NCBI GenBank assembly: GCA_964364885.1
Contig: CAYIOA010000031.1
Coordinates: 1 to 9,600, forward strand
Reading direction: 5' to 3'
Source: UBA73 sp964364885
GTDB lineage: Archaea; Nanobdellota; Nanobdellia; Pacearchaeales; GW2011-AR1
Length of the DNA: 9,600 bases
Each line of letters starts with the position of its first letter. The first letter of the stretch is position 1. The notes beneath the pieces were generated by a model. The model did no database searches. It was not told where the DNA came from and saw only the letters and a program-made list of their open reading frames with translations. The translations under genes and the position numbers were made by a program. Of this stretch, positions 6,142 to 9,600 are shown piece by piece.

Positions 6142-6486
6142 TCAGAGTATTATTTTTGTATCTTTCAAGGTCTTGTTTGTTAAAGTATCTATAAGCTCCA
6201 AGTCAATATTTTCATATCCCTTTGAGATTCTTGTCATCAATTCAGCTTTGACTCTTGCAATAACTTTCTCTTTGATGTAAACAGCATCTTTATCTGGAAT
6301 AAGTCTATTGGATGGATTTATCTTTTCGCGATAGCGCTTCGCTATTTCGAAACTATTTACAAGTTCTTTTCTATATTTATCAGCCAGGATTTCTTTGGTC
6401 GCGGCTCGCTCTAAAATCTCGTGAGCAATAGCGTTGGAAATATTTCCGATAAATAATTCAATAAGCTTATTTCTGTTTTGAGCCAT
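6142..6486 (-). CDS. Small helical protein, partner of AbrB-NTase
   Basis: A 114-residue protein of unknown function. The composition is charged and predicted to be almost entirely helical: LIELFIGNISNAIAHEILERAA, then DKYRKELVNSFEIAKRYREKINPSN, then DKDAVYIKEKVIARVKAELMTRI, ending in a short acidic/hydrophobic helix. No cysteines, signal peptide or membrane segment. It starts at ATG 6486, inside the last 20 bases of the nucleotidyltransferase gene in a different frame, so the two must be co-transcribed and probably form a functional pair. That layout is reminiscent of MNT-HEPN type modules, but no R-x4-6-H motif typical of HEPN nucleases is present (the only His is His22, in AIAHEIL), so I do not call it HEPN. 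A TTG at 6492 would add two residues; only a weak AAGG lies upstream. Confidence 0.65.
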   Translation of the reverse strand: MAQNRNKLIELFIGNISNAIAHEILERAATKEILADKYRKELVNSFEIAKRYREKINPSNRLIPDKDAVYIKEKVIARVKAELMTRISKGYENIDLELIDTLTNKTLKDTKIIL

Positions 6487-7270
6487 GTTCAATACCTTTA
6501 AGTATCATGGCCAGGGCTTTGTTGTATATCAAAGCATATTTTTTCAAAAACGCCTTTTTGTTGAGAACATTGCTCTTTATTTCTTGGGAGTTTACTTTGA
6601 GAGCTTTTTTTATCTCCTTATCAACAGAGTCAATTGTTACTTTATTTTTCTTTAAATAGAGATAGATGGCTATTGTATTTCTTACTAAATTGTATTTTTC
6701 TTTTCCACTTAAGATGTCGAAGTTATCAGATAAAGTTTTACTTTTTAGAAGATGCAAGTCTAGGAACTTATAATTGATTGTTTGTTTAGTTTTATAGATA
6801 AACCTCTTTTTAGCTATGCATCTATTAAGAATCATGTGATATAGAGGATCTGTTTCTAAGCCTTTGGATAGCTCTTTATTATTCAAGATTAAAATGTGAG
6901 TTTTTATACCTGTTTTTCTTTCTATATTCTCCTTAATTATTTCTTGGTTTATTTTATTTTTGCTTATGATAAGGATATCTATATCATTAAATTGGAAACC
7001 CCTTTCTAGGAATGAACCAGTGACAAATATGTTTTCGTAATTGGCGACAGATTTTTCTATAATTTGCATAATTTCGTGTATAATTCCTGATTTTACAGGC
7101 TCTAACCTTTTTACTCCATAGAAATAAAGCTTCTCAGGAGGTTTTTTTTCTTGCAGTGCTTCTAAAAGTCTAATAACAACGTGATCTCCGACAGCAAAAC
7201 CTGCTCTGTTTTTAGGTATGTAGACTTGGTCCATCCTGCTTCCCTTGCTTATTTTGCTTATAATCTCCAT
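6467..7270 (-). CDS. AbrB-like domain / minimal nucleotidyltransferase fusion
   Basis: A 267-residue protein. Residues 1-40 (ISKGSRMDQVYIPKNRAGFAVGDHVVIRLL) look like a swapped-hairpin AbrB-type DNA-binding domain: a 'kGs..q.yIPk......vGd.V.i' pattern as in SpoVT/AbrB antitoxins. Residues ~60-135 are a Pol-beta-like minimal nucleotidyltransferase: FVTGSFLERGFQFNDIDILII gives Gly85-Ser86, then Asp96 and Asp98 (GS-x9-DxD). The next strand, IKTHILIL, where a third acid is usual, has His125, so catalysis may be altered. The C-terminal ~130 residues are Lys/Ile-rich helices of no recognised family. The ATG at 7270 is preferred to upstream frames because a near-consensus TATA box lies 25 bases before it and a palindrome fills the gap, as expected for self-repression by the AbrB part. 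It overlaps the next gene by 20 bases. Visibly more AT-rich than the ribosomal genes. Confidence 0.72.
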   Translation of the reverse strand: MEIISKISKGSRMDQVYIPKNRAGFAVGDHVVIRLLEALQEKKPPEKLYFYGVKRLEPVKSGIIHEIMQIIEKSVANYENIFVTGSFLERGFQFNDIDILIISKNKINQEIIKENIERKTGIKTHILILNNKELSKGLETDPLYHMILNRCIAKKRFIYKTKQTINYKFLDLHLLKSKTLSDNFDILSGKEKYNLVRNTIAIYLYLKKNKVTIDSVDKEIKKALKVNSQEIKSNVLNKKAFLKKYALIYNKALAMILKGIEHGSKQK

Positions 7271-7292
7271 ATTACGTAATAGTGCGTAATAT
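7269..7292. promoter_or_regulatory. Probable operator: 24-bp inverted repeat
   Basis: Eight-base arms ATATTACG (7269-7276) and CGTAATAT (7285-7292) are perfect reverse complements separated by eight bases. Within it ATTACGTAAT (7271-7280) is itself a perfect palindrome, and CGTAAT recurs exactly ten bases later (7275-7280 and 7285-7290), i.e. one helical turn. The element occupies all the space between the TATA box and the ATG of the AbrB-nucleotidyltransferase gene, where a bound protein would block transcription initiation. The likely ligand is the AbrB-like domain of that gene's own product (inference). Confidence 0.6.
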
Positions 7293-7300
7293 TTATAAAG
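7291..7300 (-). promoter_or_regulatory. TATA box for AbrB-NTase operon
   Basis: CTTTATAAAT on the - strand is close to the archaeal consensus and centred about 25 bases before the ATG at 7270. It abuts the inverted repeat and predicts a leaderless transcript. Confidence 0.7.
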
Positions 7301-7352
7301 ATTTTGCTTGATATTGAAAATGAGGAAAACGAGCAAGAAGCACAAATTACAG

Positions 7353-8564
7353 TTAAAACAGCTTCTTCTGTTTTTCCGGGAGCTGGACAACGCCGTAAGT
7401 ACCGTCGTAACCGGGCTTTATTTTAAGCTTGTTTTTTCTTGATAAAAGGATTAAGTCTGTTAGTACTGGAGATGTGTCTTTTGCGAGGAGGTCTTGTTTT
7501 GAAACTTGAAGAAGAATGTTGAGCTCTGTTTGAAATTTTTCTATTAGACTATTGTAAACAGACCAGGCTTTTTGAGAGTTTAATGAAGTGCTGTATGCGA
7601 GTGCAATTAATTCATGCAGAGGGATTAACTCGTAAAAGGGCTTTGAGTTTTTTGGAGTGTAGTTTTCCGGCTCTTTTGCGAGCTCCTCGATGCGATATTC
7701 AACACCTATTGTCAGTTTAGTTCTGCATATTGGGCAGAGATCATTTAGTTTTTTTGTTTCTTCTGGAGAGCAGGAGAAATTGCAGTTTCTATGGCCGTCG
7801 TAATGATATTTTCCGTAGTCTGGAGGAGTTTCAATTGTTGATTGCAAGCCGTCTCCGGTTCTGATTGCTTTTATTATGTTTTCGTAGGTTAGTTCAGGGA
7901 GCTCAAAAATTGTTGCCTCTCTGCCCAGACGCCAGGGCCAGAAAGAGTGGGCGTCAGAGAAGCTGACTATATTAACTGATTCTTTTAAACGCCAAAGCAT
8001 CGGAGGGTCTGCTGACATTCCGGACTCTATTGCGTGAATGTGGTGTGATTGTTCGAGAAAACATTCTTTTATTGAGTTGAAGCCTGATTTTGAGCCAAAT
8101 AAACCGAAGAAAGGAGTCATGCAATGAGCTGGAACAATTTCTATTAGATCAGTGATTGATTTTAAATCTTTTACTAATTGATGCGCAGGGATTCCGAAAA
8201 TTGGTCTTCCATCATAGTCTAAGCGGCCTTTTGATGCTAAGTATTCTGTTATTTTATTTGCTGTTTTTGTGTTTGGAGAGAAAATTAAGAGATGTACTGC
8301 TCTTCTTCCATTTTGCGAAAACATAAGGGAAACTTCTGTCTGCCAGATAAACGGAAAACCTGCGCTTGTTTTTAAAATTCCGTTATTATTTTCTACTAGG
8401 TTTTCATCGATATGTTTTCTATGCAATGGATGCTGAAAGTCGCCCGTGCCAAGCAAAGTTATTCCCTTGATTCTTGCGTATTTTTCCAGGTTTTCTATTG
8501 AGAGGTCTTTTGAAGTTGCTCTTGCGTGCTTTGAATGGATTTGGAGGTCTGCTATGACTTTCAT
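7353..8564 (-). CDS. endoQ: Endonuclease Q-type PHP-domain nuclease
   Basis: A 403-residue PHP-family protein matching endonuclease Q, which cuts DNA 5' of deaminated bases (uracil, hypoxanthine, xanthine) and abasic sites. Residues 1-240 are the PHP metal domain: ADLQIHSKHARATSKDL, GTGDFQHP (Asp42), WQTEVSL (Glu77), PAHC (His147) and SFSDAHS (Asp204, His206). The zinc domain follows YHYDGHRNC with Cys261, 265, 277 and 280 (CxxxC...CPIC) and LTIGVEYRIEELA. A helical region comes next, then KPGYDGTYGVV. Length is typical. The first metal-site histidine of the usual 'DLHxHS' is Gln8 here. The C-terminus ends EKQKKLF, only loosely like a PCNA-binding PIP box. The ATG at 8564 has a TATA-like box about 24 bases upstream; the gene is divergent from the 92-residue gene. 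Confidence 0.85.
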   Translation of the reverse strand: MKVIADLQIHSKHARATSKDLSIENLEKYARIKGITLLGTGDFQHPLHRKHIDENLVENNNGILKTSAGFPFIWQTEVSLMFSQNGRRAVHLLIFSPNTKTANKITEYLASKGRLDYDGRPIFGIPAHQLVKDLKSITDLIEIVPAHCMTPFFGLFGSKSGFNSIKECFLEQSHHIHAIESGMSADPPMLWRLKESVNIVSFSDAHSFWPWRLGREATIFELPELTYENIIKAIRTGDGLQSTIETPPDYGKYHYDGHRNCNFSCSPEETKKLNDLCPICRTKLTIGVEYRIEELAKEPENYTPKNSKPFYELIPLHELIALAYSTSLNSQKAWSVYNSLIEKFQTELNILLQVSKQDLLAKDTSPVLTDLILLSRKNKLKIKPGYDGTYGVVQLPEKQKKLF

Positions 8565-8581
8565 TTTTATTAAGAGGGATA

Positions 8582-8592
8582 TTAATTTTTAA
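8582..8592 (-). promoter_or_regulatory. TATA-like box for the EndoQ gene
   Basis: TTAAAAATTAA on the - strand is centred about 23-24 bases before the ATG at 8564. The divergent box at 8614-8623 is only about 30 bases away, so the two promoters are close to back-to-back. Confidence 0.45.
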
Positions 8593-8613
8593 TGATTTCT
8601 ATGATGACATAGT

Positions 8614-8623
8614 CTTTAAAAAG
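8614..8623 (+). promoter_or_regulatory. TATA-like box for the 92-residue protein gene
   Basis: CTTTAAAAAG is centred about 26 bases before the ATG at 8644. It favours that ATG over a GTG at 8626, which lies too close to the box for a normal transcript. Confidence 0.55.
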
Positions 8624-8643
8624 AAGTGAGAGATTTAAGAGAG

Positions 8644-8922
8644 ATGTCACGTTTTGATGTCTGCAATTTAGATGTTTATTTGGTTAGAATAGCTGACGAA
8701 GGAGACAGATATGTAGATAATCATCTTATTGCTGGCGAAGTAGGTCTTAAAAAGGAAGATTTACAGGGAGCTTATTTGTTTCCAGGAAGAATAATTTCTG
8801 TCCAGGCGATTGGAACATTAAAGGGAAATAAGGTTTTGGCAGATATTGTCAAAGGAGAGTCTGATATTGACGGATATGTTTCACAAGAAATTCTATTAAA
8901 TCCGTTTTATGAAGGCGAATAG
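8644..8922 (+). CDS. Unrecognised 92-residue protein
   Basis: I do not recognise this family. The protein (MSRFDVCNLDVYLVRIADEG...) is acidic, with one cysteine, no signal peptide and no membrane segment. It reads as a small, mostly beta protein: alternating hydrophobic strands DVYLVRIAD, YLFPGRIISVQAIG and KVLADIVKG, separated by a short helix (AGEVGLKKEDLQGA), then a Gly-Tyr turn and the tail LLNPFYEGE. Normal codon use and a promoter at the right distance argue that it is a real gene. It lies between EndoQ (divergent) and ndk (same strand, with its own TATA box), so the context does not give a function. The ATG at 8644 is chosen over the GTG at 8626 on promoter spacing. Confidence 0.65.
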   Translation: MSRFDVCNLDVYLVRIADEGDRYVDNHLIAGEVGLKKEDLQGAYLFPGRIISVQAIGTLKGNKVLADIVKGESDIDGYVSQEILLNPFYEGE

Positions 8923-8944
8923 CATTTTATTTTAGGCATAACAA

Positions 8945-8954
8945 AATTTAAAAC
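8945..8954 (+). promoter_or_regulatory. TATA-like box for ndk
   Basis: AATTTAAAAC is centred about 26 bases before the ATG at 8976. A short T-rich stretch just upstream (8925-8933) may end the preceding transcript. Confidence 0.5.
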
Positions 8955-8975
8955 TCTTTGTTTCTGGTAGAGTTG

Positions 8976-9476
8976 ATGGAGAAAGAGCGAACGCTTGTAT
9001 TGATAAAGCCGGATGGGATTGTGAGGCATCTCACTGGCAAGATAATCACGCGATTTGAAGATGCGGGTCTGAAGATTATTGGAATGAAGATGGCTTGGGC
9101 TGATGAGAAATTTGCAGGGGAGCATTACGGGAAGGATATTGCTGAGAGGCATGGCGAGCGCGTTAGAAACGGACTGATTAAGTACATTCAAGAGGGGCCT
9201 GTGATTGCTCTTGTTTTAGAGGGAGTTGATGCAATTCGCGTTGTGAGAAAGATTGTCGGGAGCACGTATCCTAATGATGCTCTGCCAGGAACAATTCGGG
9301 GAGATTTTGCGCATGTTTCAAGGGATTATTCGAATTCAAATGAAATCAATGTTCGGAATTTAATTCATGCTTCTTCTGATGCCAAGGACGCACTACGCGA
9401 GATTAAACTTTGGTTTGATAAGGGAGAATTGCATTCTTATAAAACCAGCCATGACAGAATTTGCCTGGATGAGTGA
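8976..9476 (+). CDS. ndk: Nucleoside diphosphate kinase
   Basis: A 166-residue NDP kinase, transferring the gamma phosphate between nucleoside triphosphates and diphosphates in the cytoplasm to balance NTP/dNTP pools. It opens ERTLVLIKPDGIVRHLTGKI (Lys11), followed by HYGKDIAERHG, EGPVIALVLEGVDAI, VGSTYPNDALPGTIRGDF, and NLIHASSD with the phosphate-accepting His131; REIKLWF follows. Compared with classic NDKs (about 150 residues) there is a longer loop between GDF and the active-site His (AHVSRDYSNSNEINVRN) and a longer tail (ELHSYKTSHDRICLDE), as in a variant class seen in DPANN and candidate-phylum bacteria. The active-site stretch reads HASSD rather than the classic HGSDS. The ATG at 8976 fits both the family N-terminus and a TATA-like box 26 bases upstream; a TTG extension to 8958 is not needed. 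Confidence 0.92.
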   Translation: MEKERTLVLIKPDGIVRHLTGKIITRFEDAGLKIIGMKMAWADEKFAGEHYGKDIAERHGERVRNGLIKYIQEGPVIALVLEGVDAIRVVRKIVGSTYPNDALPGTIRGDFAHVSRDYSNSNEINVRNLIHASSDAKDALREIKLWFDKGELHSYKTSHDRICLDE

Positions 9477-9600
9477 GTTTCACGATAGAAGGAATTGCTT
9501 TTGAAACTGGAGTGATAGATTTTGAGGGTGGAAATATCAATAATTCTAAAAACCTTTATTTCATTGTTAAAACAGCCCCCATAGTTAAGTGGATATAATG
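9477..9600 (+). other. Intergenic end region, possible start of a further gene
   Basis: After ndk there is a TATA-like TGTTAAAACA at about 9565-9574, and an ATG at 9598-9600 that is the last codon of the window, roughly 28 bases downstream, so another + strand gene may begin there. A 41-codon frame from a GTG at 9473 (overlapping the ndk stop) to TAA at 9596-9598 runs through the region (VSFTIEGIAFETGVIDFEG...). Its stop would overlap that ATG, but it resembles nothing I know and is too short to claim. Confidence 0.3.

Noticed and set aside
6142..6486. HEPN-type RNase toxin for the small protein next to the nucleotidyltransferase
   Set aside because: The diagnostic R-x4-6-H motif is absent; the only histidine is near the N-terminus.
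7271..7390. Upstream extension of the AbrB-nucleotidyltransferase by about 40 residues
   Set aside because: It would run through the TATA box and operator and into the EndoQ gene; the ATG at 7270 gives a clean AbrB-like N-terminus.
8601..8700. ATGATGA at 8601 as the C box of a C/D guide RNA
   Set aside because: No D box (CTGA) at a normal distance and no terminal stem; the stretch overlaps the divergent promoters and the start of a coding gene.
9473..9598. A 41-codon gene overlapping the ndk stop
   Set aside because: GTG start without a Shine-Dalgarno sequence or promoter, no recognisable family, and chance frames of this length are common; only the possible next gene start at 9598 is noted.
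1..9600. tRNA or rRNA genes, CRISPR arrays, insertion sequences
   Set aside because: I found no cloverleaf, no repeat-spacer pattern, no transposase and no terminal inverted repeats; the only notable repeat is the operator at 7269-7292.

Overview
The window is archaeal. It holds archaeal/eukaryal-type genes (eS1/S3Ae, eL42/L44e, eS27/S27e, aIF2-alpha, Nop10), an archaeal GAN/RecJ-like DHH nuclease and an endonuclease Q-type PHP nuclease. It is AT-rich and densely packed, and several proteins are shorter than usual (uS15, Nop10, aIF2-alpha). Together with the family types of the secreted protein and the NDP kinase, this suggests a small-genome DPANN lineage of the Woesearchaeota/Pacearchaeota/Nanoarchaeota kind. 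That placement is inference; no rRNA gene is present.

Layout. 1-256 (-) is the N-terminal part of a membrane protein cut by the window edge. 281-1205 (-) carries eL42 followed by eS1. From a divergent promoter region (1206-1342) a + strand series runs uS15, GAN/RecJ-like nuclease, eS27, aIF2-alpha, Nop10 (a 42-residue gene at 3983-4111) and a GT-B glycosyltransferase (4151-5194). Convergent to it (-) is a secreted protein with a TIMP/NTR-like N-terminus (5197-6018). Next on the - strand is a two-gene unit: an AbrB-like/nucleotidyltransferase fusion (6467-7270) overlapping a small helical protein (6142-6486). An EndoQ-type nuclease (7353-8564, -) follows. On the + strand are an unrecognised 92-residue protein (8644-8922) and ndk (8976-9476). 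The last bases hold what may be the start of another gene.

How the genes work together. Most of the first half is translation machinery (three ribosomal proteins, an initiation factor subunit and an H/ACA RNP protein, plus uS15) with a replication/repair nuclease embedded, as is usual in archaea. The arrangement looks like two conserved archaeal operons (uS15-GAN-eS1 and eL42-eS27-aIF2alpha-Nop10) that have exchanged partners. The second half is a mix of surface/secreted, DNA repair and nucleotide metabolism genes.

Regulation. Nearly every transcription unit has a TATA-like box centred about 24-26 bases before the start codon, which predicts leaderless mRNAs and fixes most starts. Shine-Dalgarno sequences appear only before operon-internal genes. 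The most promising undescribed unit is the AbrB-nucleotidyltransferase/small-protein pair: a 24-bp inverted repeat fills the space between its TATA box and its start codon, and its predicted third catalytic acid seems to be histidine. The secreted protein, which seems to join a TIMP-like domain, a Kunitz-like cysteine segment and a PepSY-like domain, is the second item of interest.
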